Source: Adenophora triphylla var. japonica (taxonomy: Eukaryota; Streptophyta; Magnoliopsida; Asterales; Campanulaceae). From it: a stretch of DNA of 64,000 bases. How positions within the stretch are numbered: position 1 is the first letter of the stretch; every line of letters starts with the position of its first letter. The notes beneath the pieces are model-generated. The model saw only the letters and a program-made list of their open reading frames with translations. It did no database searches and had not been told where the DNA came from. The stretch is taken from assembly GCA_022495995.1 (NCBI GenBank), contig JAFEMH010001351.1, forward strand, positions 186,001-250,000, written 5' to 3'. Position numbers and translations under genes: made by a program. This document shows positions 33,832 to 45,100 of the stretch, piece by piece.

Positions 33832-36813
33832 TTTAGATTATTATAAATAGGGATAGGGACTCTACGGGGGTTTTGATTTCCACTTTAGGATCCTAAGGTA
33901 AAATTTAAAATGTACTGTTTTTATTAATAAATTCCCCCCTATCTAAAGGTCTTATTGGTAAAAATACCTTTAGAATAATTTAGATTTTTATGTGTTAGTT
34001 TTAATATTTTAATAATTTATTTGACATTTTAGTTATGGTAATAAATTAATTTTAATTATATAATGTCTAAGGAGAATAACTAAGATTGATTGGGGGAAGT
34101 TATAATAATAGAACTTTTGAATAAAAAAGTTTATAAAAGGTGAAGGGCTTATGTGTAAATAGTGGAACATAAGGAATTAATTGTAATAACTTGAACTTGG
34201 AGGGTTTAAGTGAAAATTTTCTTTTATATATATCCTTTCTCCTCCATTTTCTTTCTTGGTCATTCCTGGGTCATTCCATAGCCGCCGGTGAGAAGAGAAA
34301 GAAAATACTTCCTCCTTTCCAAAATCCTTTTTATTTCTTTTCTTCCGTGAATTTTTAAAAATCAACCGTTGGTTCGATTGATGATTCGTCTGCGGCAGAG
34401 CGATCAGAAAGGCGAGGAGAACGTTTAGAGCCGATCAATTCATCTTTTCATTTCGACCTATTTTTAGGTAAGTTATTATGATTCTTTTCAAATAATTGTT
34501 CATACTAAGTTAAATGATGATATTATGTGTTATATATAAAATTTGGTATTATGTAACCAAAATATTTGTCTTTTGGGTAATTTCCGAAAATTATTTGGGT
34601 TATGTTAGTGAAAGGAAAAAAAATGAATTGGGTGATTGAATGGGATAAGGTTTGGTTTGGAAGTGATAAAGTTGTATTTTCATATTGCGGTATTATGTTA
34701 TATATCGGAGTGTTGGAATTTTTTTTAGTCAAATTATAGGGCTTAAATGGGATAGATGGGGAAAAGGGTATATGTCTTGGAGTAAGTATGTGTGATATGG
34801 TTGTGTTTCTTATAATGAAGTTAAACAAGGTTGTATAGATGTGGTGGTGATAATTGGGATGAAAATGACATGGTTATTAATTATAAAAATGTTACATGGC
34901 AGAGGGAGTATAATTATAGTCTAAATATGTATCTAGTGAAGTTGGGTTGGTTGAAATGGAAAGAGAATTGAGTTGGGAATTTTAGAGCCATTTTAAGTAA
35001 GTTATTATGTTTTTTTTTGTTGAGCATATGCCTTGATTTATGTTTCAAAGATGTTGACAGTTATGTTGAACTTGGTTGATTATGTTTCTTTAACTTGGGA
35101 AATGGTTAGAGAAGCTTAAAGTTGATAAGCATGAAAAATGGCAATGAAATAGTGAATTTGTTAGGTTATAAATGGGCAATAGATGTGTTATGGCATGAAT
35201 TGAGGGTTATTTTGGGTTGGAAGGAGTAGATAAGCTGGTTTTGTGTTGGTTTGGTGCATCTTTGGAAAGTTGGGATGGGGTGGTATTGCTTGGTTGGAAC
35301 TGATGTTGAACATCAGCAGTAATTCTGGTGTTGGGCACGACTCGTGCCATGGAGCACGAGTCGTGACCCTCAATTGAACTCGTGATCCCTAGTCGTGGTG
35401 TTGGAGTCAGTCTTGCAGGATTTGGGCACGAGTCGTGCCCTTGAGCACGAGTCGTGCCCAGGGTTAATTCAGAATAGGAATTTCAGGCCATTCAGAACCT
35501 AAACAAGTTGGTTGAAATTTGATTCTTCTTTAACTATAATCCTAGAGCAACATGAGTACTTTACAATGGCATTTCAAAGAAACCAAAATGATAATGAGAG
35601 GGTCCTTAAATCTCGCTTTGAAAAGGGTTGGCAACCATGGTAAAACGTTAACCAAAGTTTATAGAAACTTGGTACTTGATTATGAAACTTGTTTGTAAGT
35701 TGTACAATATGGTATTATGAACGCGTAGAGTTACTTGTATGTCATCGTACCTCTACGTGCTTATCTATGGATGTTTATCGATTGAATTGGGGCGTGAAAT
35801 AAATGTTGCACGTCATCATTGTATTGCTTACGAGTATACATGTCATACGTGGATTATATTGACTCATTAGTGTTTATATATATGTTACACTAATTGAGAT
35901 GTTCAACATGAGTAATTGTACCATGTTTTATACTGTTCAACATGAGTAATTGTACCATGTTATATATATTGATATCCTATTGGGTGGATTTGACTTCAAG
36001 TAACTGTTATGTGCTTGAATGTGATTATGATTATGTTTAATATCAGCTGATATTTCGGGGGTATAATGGAATACGACCACTTATGAGAAGTTGTAACATA
36101 AGGTGCTCGAATTTCATTATACCTGTGTCCGTTTCCACCCCACTGTGGCCACAGTTTGGGGCTCAGTTACTATGAATATGCCTAAGCAGTTCATAGGATA
36201 CTGATACCTTACATGGTTCCCTGAAAAATGGGTCTTGTAAGGCGTGAATAGGCCTAAGCCGTTCACACATATAGAGGATGAGTTCCCATGAGGATGTATG
36301 CCCATACCCACGTAGTACGACTTATTGTTCAGACGGGAAAAGGTAAGATCAGGGAATGTAATGTGTTTACAGTATTCCAAATATGATGTGGAACAACTTG
36401 CTTACGTGTTGCATCTTATATGGCATCTTGCTGCATGCATAATAACTTGCTGAGATTAATTCTCACCCCTTCTCCCTTTAATTTTTTTAGATTCAAACTG
36501 AGACAGTGTAAGCACCAGGTGAGGCCGGAAAGGAGTTTGGACCGTCTTTGGGTTGACCGGGTATGGTTAGTGTTGGGAGTTGGGAATAAGGTGTGATTGT
36601 TATTATTTTGAGGAAAAGTTGTGTATAATGGTTTATAAATATTTTCAGTTGTATTGTTGTAAATTAAAACAGGTTATAGTTTGGGTTTCAAAAGTTTATT
36701 CAATTTTTCAATTATTTAAACAAAAAGTTTTAAAATTTTTAGGAGTTGGTTTGGGGACCCTCCAGCTGGGGCACGATTTTATAGGTCCCGGGGTGGGGAG
36801 GCCCCACAATAGT

Positions 36814-37241
36814 GATGATAGAAAGAGTACCACAGGTGGATGTTTCTACCTAGGAAATAACCTTGTGTCTTGGTATAGTAGGAAGCAGAATTGTGTGTCC
36901 TTATCCACTGCTGAGGCTGAATATGTTGCCCTTGGGAGTTGCTGCACACAACTGCTTTGGATGAATCAAATGTTGAAGGATTATGGATTAAATAGCAAAA
37001 TTTTGACTGCTTTATTTGTGATAACAAAAGTGCCTTGGACATATCTAAAAATCCTGTCCAACATTCTAGAACAAAGCACATTGATATTAGACATCATTTC
37101 ATTAGAGATCTTGTAGAACAAAAAACTGTGTGTCTGAAATTTGTTGGGACTGAAAATCAATTGGCTGATATATTTACAAAGGCATTAGATTTGGAGAGAT
37201 TTTCCTCCTTGAGAAAGTCTCTTGGTTTGTGTGATATCTAA
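36814..37241 (+). pseudogene. SIRE-like RNase H, second part
   Basis: Continues after the insertion: DDRKSTTGGCFYLGNNLVSW, LSTAEAEYVALGSCC, then a frameshift near 37010, [30 protein letters not shown] and a stop. It joins exactly with the end of the first part once the insertion and one ATAGT copy are removed. Confidence 0.9.
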
Positions 37242-37487
37242 GGTTGTGAGCATAAATGTGTCTCACATCCTCTAACACATCTGTATATTAGATTAACTGG
37301 AAAAAAAATTATTATAAAAATCAAAATCAAAAAAAAAATATCATGCATTAGCTCGAAATTTTTCAGTGTGGTCACTTGTGAGTCTTCATCTTTGACATTA
37401 TTTTTGATCACTTAATTTTGAGCACTTCCTGTTCATGTCATCTTTTGATGACTTGATATAACCTTCCTAGGTATCTCACAATGGGTG

Positions 37488-37607
<120 letters not shown>

Positions 37608-37624
37608 CAGCTGCTTCTCCTTTA

Positions 37625-37860
37625 GTATGAAGCCAGACCATTGTGATCAAGTGAACCTTTCCACAGCAGGGATGTTAACATGTATGATTGGGATATTGGT
37701 CTGGGATAAACTTTTGAAAGCTGATCCAAGATTGGCCAATGCATCCGCTTGAGAGTTATCTTCTCGGGGTATTTGTTTTTCAAGAGAATATTTGAAATTT
37801 GCTTGCCAAAATTTTTACAATGCCCAAATAAGCTGTCATCTTGGCATTTTTTGCTGGTAG
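37625..37860 (-). pseudogene. Ty3/Gypsy RNase H fragment
   Basis: The minus strand encodes NAKMTAYLGIVKILASKFQI, a frameshift, then KQIPREDNSQADALANLGSA and NIPIIHVNIPAVE. The NSQADALANLGS motif is the end of the Gypsy RNase H seen in Tat-like plant elements. It lies antisense inside the SIRE-like element, between its RNase H and its extra frame, beside the (AT)(GT) tract. Boundaries were not found. Confidence 0.75.
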
Positions 37861-38340
37861 ACATATACGACAATAATTCGTGATCAAATTATCACTATTC
37901 ATATTTCATATTCGGATGGGTCAACCCCCTAAAAAAATATTCATGAAATATTCATTAGATTCATGAAATATCCAAGCTTTCCCTTGGTCAACAACCAAGA
38001 AAAAATCTCTATATTTTCCATTGAGTTTTTCCTCATTTTTAGAGGCAGAAGCGAAACTACAAGAAAGCTTTCTTTATCTTTATGGATAACCAATTCATTT
38101 TCAAATATAGTTGGGAGACTTTACCCAAGAAATGGGTCAAAAAAATGGAAAGATCGGAACATGGGAATAGATCTGATACCAATACGGACTGCCCATTTCC
38201 TCTCATAAGAAAACTTGAAATCAAACTTGACAAGATCATTGAGAAAAAGGGCTATCTTTGGGATCAAAGTAAAGTGAAAGCTACTCACAATGCAAAAATC
38301 CACAATAAAAAATTGGTGGATGCATCCTAGAGGCTGTACA
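37861..38340. other. Unassigned insert-like sequence
   Basis: Between the Gypsy fragment and recognisable SIRE-like sequence (which returns with GTGACTCACATCC at about 38390). One open frame (38082-38330) encodes FKYSWETLPKKWVKKM and more; its origin was not recognised. It probably belongs to the same insertion as the Gypsy fragment. Confidence 0.35.
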
Positions 38341-38984
38341 GATTGGATTATTGCTCATTGACTTTTTGTGATCTAAATGTGTCCCCAAATGTGACTCACA
38401 TCCTATGCCACATCTATAAGCTGAGATTTTTCCATCACCTGTGTGTTTGCATCATGCTAGGCATACTGCATTCTTTAGGTCATATAGGAAGCTTTGTAAA
38501 TATGCTAGTTAATTTATTTTCATTCTTAATTTATTCTTTGATTTTATAGGTTTTTGATCTTCCATATCTCTCATGAAAGAAAAAGGTGTGTATCAATCCT
38601 TGTTTGAAAAGGTTGAAAATTTCAAATGAGATTCTGTTTTGAAAAAGATATGGCTGAATTATTTTTGTTTCCATAAAAATCTATCAAAATCTTGGTTATT
38701 TTAATCCCCTATTTTTTTGAAGGTGGTTGTGTGTGGTAATCTCAAAGGATTCTAGCCGTTGGAGGACTGTTAAGGTATTAAGGATGTGTGAAACCTTTTT
38801 GGAGAAGGATTCCAAGTTTCAGTTGGAAAGGGGGAGCTGTGAGTATTAATTAGACCTCACATCCGTCCCATCCCCCATAAACCCTTGCTAAAACCTTTTG
38901 TTCTTCCATCTTTTGCACACAATCACACACACATTGCAATTAATTTCCTTGCACTGTTCAACCTCACACCAATTTATTGTTTAA

Positions 38985-39619
38985 ATGGCTGATCACTCAA
39001 ACATTCGTGAGCAAGACGTCCTAGACATTGAGCCCCTTCTTTCGCCATTGCTGAAGCTCCAATTACCGCCAACCCTGTAATCTCGAAATTTCTTGCTGAA
39101 ATTCCTCCTCCCTCATCCTCGTCTAGCTCTTCAATGGAAGGATCTCCCTCTAAGAAGTGGTCTTTACCCTATCCCTCTCTAATCTCTCAAATTTTGATTG
39201 TCAATGGTGTTAAGCCTGAGAAAGGTGAAGATAAGGTTGAAAATTTTGATTTGTTTAAGGAGACCAAAACCCTCCTAGATCCTAAGCAAAGATTTGTTGA
39301 TCTTCTTTTGGGTACTGTCCCTGAAATTTCTATGCCAGATGTGGACACAATTGAACCCACATCTGAAGATCCTTTTGATGCTCAAATGAAGGATTTGGAT
39401 GCTGAAATTGCAGCTGTTGAATCTCATTCCTCTGCTTTAACTGATCAACTTCAAGCCTCCATTTCTCATGCCAACAATCTTAAAGCCCTTCAGGATAGAC
39501 TCCTCAAATGGCATGCTAACCTTTCTGCTCAAAAAGGGGGAGATGAACCCGCACTCCGCCGCCGGAAACAGAGTTTGGGATGTCCGTTGCATTGTCGTCG
39601 AAGGAATTGGGAACTTTAA
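38985..39619 (+). pseudogene. Extra (env-like position) open frame of the SIRE-like element
   Basis: The frame starts MADHSNIREQDVLDIEP at 38985 and stops or shifts near 39080. It continues in another frame with SMEGSPSKKWSLPYPSLIS, LIVNGVKPEKGED and QRFVDLLLGTVPE, and a coiled-coil-like end (DAEIAAVESHSSALTDQLQ) to 39619. The position between RNase H and the 3' LTR is where SIRE/Maximus elements carry an additional, sometimes called envelope-like, frame. No signal peptide or transmembrane segment is seen, so an envelope role is not supported by this sequence. Confidence 0.6.
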
Positions 39620-39935
39620 TTTAGGGGGAGAAAATGTTTTTGTTGCTTTTGCTCTGTTAGTCTTAAAACAATTTCTTTAATTTCTTTTTAGTTTTTAAAC
39701 AATGGGTTGTAATAACTTTAATTAGGATGCTGCTGAATGGTTGGTTTGTTTTTTTAATGAACTGCTGGTATTCTGCTCTAACTTGGTTTATGCAGTTTTT
39801 ATGTGTGGATGTGTAAACACATCTGGACACACATCCATTTAGGGGGAGTTGTACTTATATCTGATTTTTGTGGTCATAAAATGTGTTTATTATAAATCTT
39901 TGATTTTGACCAGAAAATCCAAAATAGGGGGAGAT

Positions 39936-40705
39936 TGAAAGCGTGAGCTTTGTTTGGGAACAAATTCTTGTTTTCTTATTTCGAAATACTTCTATTATGG
40001 TAAGAAGATTTTGAGACTTTCATGGAAGATTTATTATTGTCCTACTTTGACTAGAACTTTGTAAATAAAGTATATATGTTTTATTTATGTACATAATTTT
40101 ATATTAGGACTAACCTACTAATATTCTATTTCTTTGTGAGTGTGTTTATGTTTACTTATAGGAAAAGAGATTTCACAAAGGAAGAGGTTGGTTACTTGAA
40201 GATCTTCTCCAAAGTGCATATAAATACAAGGCATTCAGCACAAGAGAAGACACGAAAATTCTGAGAGAAAAATACATATTCTTCACAGTTTTCAACATTG
40301 TGTATTTAGGTTGTGAGTGAAGGTTGTGAGACACATCAGTAACTCACATCTAGTTTTTCTTATAGTTCTTTGTTTTACTTCTGACTAGAATAGGTCCTAC
40401 TTGGGAAAGGGGAGTTGTTCTTGTCGTAGAAGGTAATTAGAACTCGTTTAGTATTTTAGTCTTTTAGTTTTTCACTTATTTGTTTTTGTAAGCATCAAAA
40501 GTTTTTATAGTGAAAAGTTTTTGGGCGTAAGCCTAGTTTGCTGATCTCATAGATCAGTAAGCGTAAATAATTCTTGAGTTATTGCTTTTAATTTGTTTTA
40601 TTCCGCTGCATTATCTGTGGATGTGTGGACAGTTGTGAGACACATCTGTACTCACATCCGTTGTCTGTTGGGTGATTAAAGTTTCCTAGCTACACGAAAC
40701 TTTCA
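39936..40705 (+). repeat. 3' LTR of the SIRE-like element
   Basis: 770 bp, TGAAAGCGTGAGC ... GAAACTTTCA. A polypurine tract AGGGGGAGA lies at 39926-39934. It is otherwise very similar to the 5' LTR. Confidence 0.9.
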
Positions 40706-40898
40706 GAGAAGGAGAAGGAGTAGTAGGAGTAGGAGAAGTAGTATGAAGGAGAAGAAGAATAATGAGGAGAAGGAGAAAAAAGAGAAGAAGAAGAAAAAGG
40801 AGAAGGAGGAGAAAAAGGAGGAGAAGGCGAAGGAGGAGGAGGAGAAGGAGAAGGAGAAGAAGAAGAAGAAAGAAAGAAGGAGGAGAAGAAAAACGAAA
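40706..40898 (+). repeat. GAA/GAG purine tract, right part
   Basis: Continuation of the tract at 25584-25663, separated by the SIRE-like insertion. Lys/Glu-rich frames here are artefacts of the repeat. Confidence 0.95.
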
Positions 40899-40959
40899 AC
40901 AAAAACATGCTTTATGATACCATCTCTAACAACTTCGTTACGAACTTTTGGTCCCAACA

Positions 40960-41120
40960 TTCCCCCCCCCCACCCCAAAGGCAATCCCTATCTCAATCCT
41001 AAATTTGATTCCCCCCTCCCTCCAAAGGCAATTTCTATCTCGATCCTAAATTTGATTCCCACAATTGTTTCCCCCCCCCCCACCCCAAAAGCAATCCCTA
41101 ACTCGATCCCAAATTTGACT
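40960..41120 (+). repeat. C-rich tandem repeat, ~3 copies of ~55-65 bp
   Basis: Units of CCCC..CACCCCAAAGGCAAT then CCTAACTCGATCC.AAATTTGA recur at about 40963, 41020 and 41067, each with a poly-C run. Confidence 0.8.
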
Positions 41121-41286
41121 CTAAAGTATCCGACAATGAGTATGCAGTTGCAAATGTTATTCACACGTTTCTAAAGCCAATGTCTTTATTACTCATCGTT
41201 TTTATTGGCTCTAAAGAAGCACTTGCATTAGGTGTAGGATGAATAACCTCGATGGAATGAACTTTGAAGTTATTTGTTTGTCTTTT
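41121..41286. other. Unique flank left of the tandem Copia insertion
   Basis: No gene recognised. It ends with CTTTT (41282-41286), the target duplication of the next element. Confidence 0.6.
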
Positions 41287-42143
41287 TGTTGGAAAAATTT
41301 GTTATATGTGAAGGAAATTGTGTATTTTCTTTACATGAATCGTTTGTCGTTTGACAAAGATTATTGTGGGTTCATGTTTCATGTTGTGAGAACATGAAAA
41401 TGAAATATCTAGATGTCCAATTTGGTATTGGATAAGAAAGATATGATAGCTCAAAGTTGATGGGTTGAAAGTGTAACTTTTGAAACTTCATCAAAATATT
41501 GATGTTCCATAAATCCAAATTATTAAGGGATTAATTGGATATTGATGATGTTCCATAAATCCAAATTATTAAGGGATTAATTGGATATTGATGTTCCATA
41601 AATCCAAATTATTAAGGGATTAATTGGATACATACCAAGAGTCTTGGGGTTACAAATTGAAAGGACCTTCATATAAAATCCTAGGACTTTTGGTGGAGCT
41701 AGATGAGAGTTACCCACAACAAGTAACTAGAATGTTTTTTCATCAATCTTTCCACCCTCCCTCTTGCAATTTGTTATCTTCTTCCGTTGGCCTCCTAGAG
41801 AAATATCCATGGTGATTTTGTCCAAGCATAGGGAAATTCGCCGGAAAACTTAAGTGCAAAGTTGTTCCGGTTCATCCGTTTTATCCTGGGAGACTAACGT
41901 CCATTGAAGACCTCGAGCACTCGTAGTGAGGGGGCGAATTAGTCTTAAGGAGAGTGTGTCACACACGACTCGGATTCAAGCAAATTCAAGATGACGATTC
42001 AAGGAGGTTACGGCACGGATTCAAGCAAACTCAAGACAATGAATTTACGGTTTTCTCTTTATTATTTTTATGTTGTATATTATATTTCAATTCATTGTAA
42101 TTCTTTTCTCATTTGTGCTCGATTGTATAGATTTTGTCTAACA
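41287..42143 (+). repeat. Copia D LTR 1
   Basis: TGTTGGAAAAATTTG ... TTTTGTCTAACA. It has a ~43-bp tandem unit repeated three times near 41511-41630 (GATGTTCCATAAATCC, AATTATTAAGGGATTAATTG). Confidence 0.95.
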
Positions 42144-45100
42144 ATCTTAAGACTAAATTCTCCTATTTGAGAAAGAATTACAGATTTGAAAAATCCGGTG
42201 GATCAATGACCACAAGAAAAAAGATGTAAAGAGATGGCAAAAAGAGACGAAAATTTGATGAAAAAGAAGCAAATTTCCAGCACAGATTTTCTATGACCAT
42301 CTGTGGAAAAACTTCATTTTCCGATTCGTTAACCGTTGGATCGAGCTCAAATTTGGTGGGCATGTTCCTGACTCATAGAAGAATATTCTGGACGGTGGGA
42401 TCGGAAAGTTATTAAGTGAAGATGGAGATAAAAATTCCAGAACAGAACAGTTTTGGTGATGCCACTTCTAGTATTTATACAATGGATGATAGATCTCTTG
42501 TGGTTCATGGAAATCATAGTGAGAAAAAAAAATTTGAAAGTTCGTTTGAACTAAATTGAGGAAATGAACGGTTAAAGATGTCATCTTTAACGTTCTTATG
42601 GTTCAAAAGAATCATATTGTGAAATGAATAGTTCATTGGAACTATGTTGAGAAAATGAACGGGTAAAGATTTAGTCTTTAACGTTACATTTTATAAATGA
42701 AAAGTTCGTTGGAACTAAGTTGTGAAAATTAACGGGTAAAGAAGTAATCTTTAACGTTAACGAAAAGTTCGTTGAACTAAGTTGAGAAGATGAACGTTGA
42801 AAGATGTATTTCTTTAACGTTGCATATTTTCAATAATCTATTGACAAAGATGATAGGGCTTCTTGAACGGAGTTGTTAAATCCTATTAGTGTCAATAGTG
42901 ATAAAAGTCACAAAAATAAAAATGGAGCTTCTTGAAAGAAGTTGTTAAATTCCATTGTTGTGAACATTGAAAAATGTTACAAGAACAAAAATCATAGGGC
43001 TTCTTGAAAGAAGTTCTTAAAACCTATTGGGAGAATATGTGACTAATGTCATAAAGATAAAAACAATAAGACTTCTTGAAGGAAGTTGTTAAATCTTATT
43101 GTTGGTGATGATGACAAATAATACAAAATATTTAGAATGAAAACTTCTAAAAGAAATTGTGTATTTTGTAAATGAGAATGTGTTTTTTCTCTAATTTAGA
43201 GGTGCTCCAAGATGAGACCTTTAAAGTTTTGAAATAATTAACCTTCAATTATAATTTCATTAAGGAATTTAGAGGTTTATAAATATGAGTGGTTATAAGA
43301 AATAAATTGTGTTAATTCTCCTATTGAATTAGCAATTTATTCTTAAAGTGAATTCTCTAATTAAGTTAGAGAGTTATATTTGTAACAACAAAGTGATAAT
43401 TGTTGAAAATTAAAGGCTCTTTGTGTGGAGACAAATCTCTAATGGAATGTGGTTGTTCCAAATATATCGGATCACCATAGTGAGAAGTTAGAAAATTTTG
43501 TTGGCCTTGACTTTAAGTGATGGCAACAAAATATGTTCTACTTGACCTTGAACTTAGAGAGGTTTCTTTTGGAAGATCCTACAAAGTTGGGTGAAAATGT
43601 GATGGATGTTCAAGCCGTGAGTGTGGTTGAAGCATGTGAATTTTCTTTATCGGAACTATATACTTAATGAATTGTCGGATTCATTATAAAATGTGTATAG
43701 TACCAAGAAAATGGCAAAACATTTGTGGGAGTCGTTGAACTATAAATCTAAAATCGAAAATGCGGGTGCATTGAAAATTATAGTAATTCGCTTCCTTGAT
43801 AGTGGACTCCATAAATGAAATAAAAAATCATATGGAAGAAGTGGAAATAGTATTTCATGAAAACCATGTAGAATGGATGGTGTTGAGTGAAATTCTCAAG
43901 TGATGACAATAATTGAGAAATTGCTTCCCACTTGAAAATATTTTAAAATCACTTCAAACATAATGAATGTTGAGGTGTGTACTATTCGTCTTTGTGTTGA
44001 AAAAGAGAATAGAACTTTGGAGAAAAGTTGTCTAACATTTCTTTTGGCGAAAGCAAATGTGATGAAGCATGCCTAAATGCTTAATACAAAGACAAAGTGG
44101 GTCAAACTTGTTTGAATTGTCAAAATCATTTGAAAAGTCAAACGTGTTTAAAAAGCCAAACTTGTTTGAAAAAGTCAAGCATATACCTTGTGTCTTGAGT
44201 GACAATTGTGATGTCATCAAGAATGAAATTCATGATGTTGGAATGAATGAAATGAAAGGGTATTCAAGTGATTAATAATGAGAATGAATCTCTTTTTATG
44301 GTCAAACAAGACTTATCAAATATATGCTTGAAGCTATAATCAAGTCATATTGATGCTTGTGGGGTGAATGTTATTCACTAGATGACGGTAAAATATAAAT
44401 TTTTACCTTTAACATTGCTTGCTAAAAAGCAAAATGTTGAATTTTATCTCTTTAAAGAAAAAGTTGAAAATCAACTTAATAAAGAGGTAGTGATAAAACA
44501 CAACTAAATGTAGTTTGTGTATATGTTACACTAAATACTATTGATTGCATATGGTTGGTACGCTTACAATAGTTGTGATTATAGAATTCTTGTGTATGAA
44601 TTCAAGATTCAATAATGGAATCATGAAGCACTTTTTTCTTTAAGAATATGTTTCCGTATAAATTAAAAGATGAGGCAAACTCATTTAAACGGATTCATGA
44701 TTCAATAGAAGGAGAAGAAACTTATCATAAGGAATGATAAAGAAGAGGCATGACCTCAACATAGCAAATGAGGTAGGATAAGAAAATTCTATGGCCCGAA
44801 TTTTCTAACCTCCATGATAGAAAGTGAATCACAAAGTTATAAAGACATTAAGCTCTTTGGAAGGATCTTTGTGGAAATAGGCCATTAAAAGTAAGATTGA
44901 TTCCATTTTGGAAAATCACACTTGAAAACTAGTGGATTTACCTCCGAGTAGTAAATCACTAGCATATAAGTGAATTTTCAAAAAGGAAATGAAGACCGAT
45001 GGAACAATCAATGAGTACAAGGCTAGACTTGTAATTGAGGATTACAAGAAAAATGAAGACCTTGATTACTTTTATACTTATTCTCTCATCACGAGAATAA

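Larger units (their letters stand above)
31184..33968. mobile_element. Pack-MULE carrying PPR and Plus-3 gene fragments
   Basis: Flanked by the 9-bp duplication TTTAGAATA (31175-31183 and 33969-33977). The left end GAGGCTTTGACCAATAAG and the right end read inverted, GGTATTTTTACCAATAAG, begin terminal inverted repeats. They agree at about 21 of the first 29 bases and remain similar for some 80 bp. No transposase is present. Content from the left: terminal repeat, degenerate ACTGTGAAATTGACCTCACAG repeats, then on the minus strand a Plus-3 exon, a PPR fragment and a 5' region. A 9-bp duplication with long terminal repeats and host exons defines a Pack-MULE. Confidence 0.85.
31092..36808 (+). mobile_element. 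Putative solo LTR of a Gypsy-type element, carrying a nested Pack-MULE
   Basis: Starts TGTCACGACCC and ends GGCCCCACA, with the 5-bp duplication ATAGT at 31087-31091 and 36809-36813, interrupting RNase H coding. Without the nested 2.8-kb element it would be about 2.9 kb. No PBS, coding region or second LTR copy was found inside. A TATATATAT at about 34225 precedes a pyrimidine-rich leader-like stretch. Start sequences like this are common in long plant Gypsy LTRs; that lineage call is an inference. A non-autonomous element without LTRs is an alternative. Confidence 0.65.

Noticed and set aside
38082..38330. Open frame with YSWETLPKKWVKKM, considered as retroelement- or pararetrovirus-derived
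   Set aside because: No diagnostic motif could be recognised; left as unassigned.
39134..39619. Envelope protein of the SIRE-like element
   Set aside because: Position fits, but no signal peptide, transmembrane segment or other envelope feature is visible; kept only as an extra frame.
40703..41174. Lys/Glu-, Ser/Pro- and Phe-rich frames
   Set aside because: Produced by the purine tract and the poly-C repeat.
41624..41815. A 63-residue frame repeated identically in three places (also 47044-47235 and 52442-52633)
   Set aside because: It lies in the three copies of one LTR and starts with TTG; no known protein recognised.
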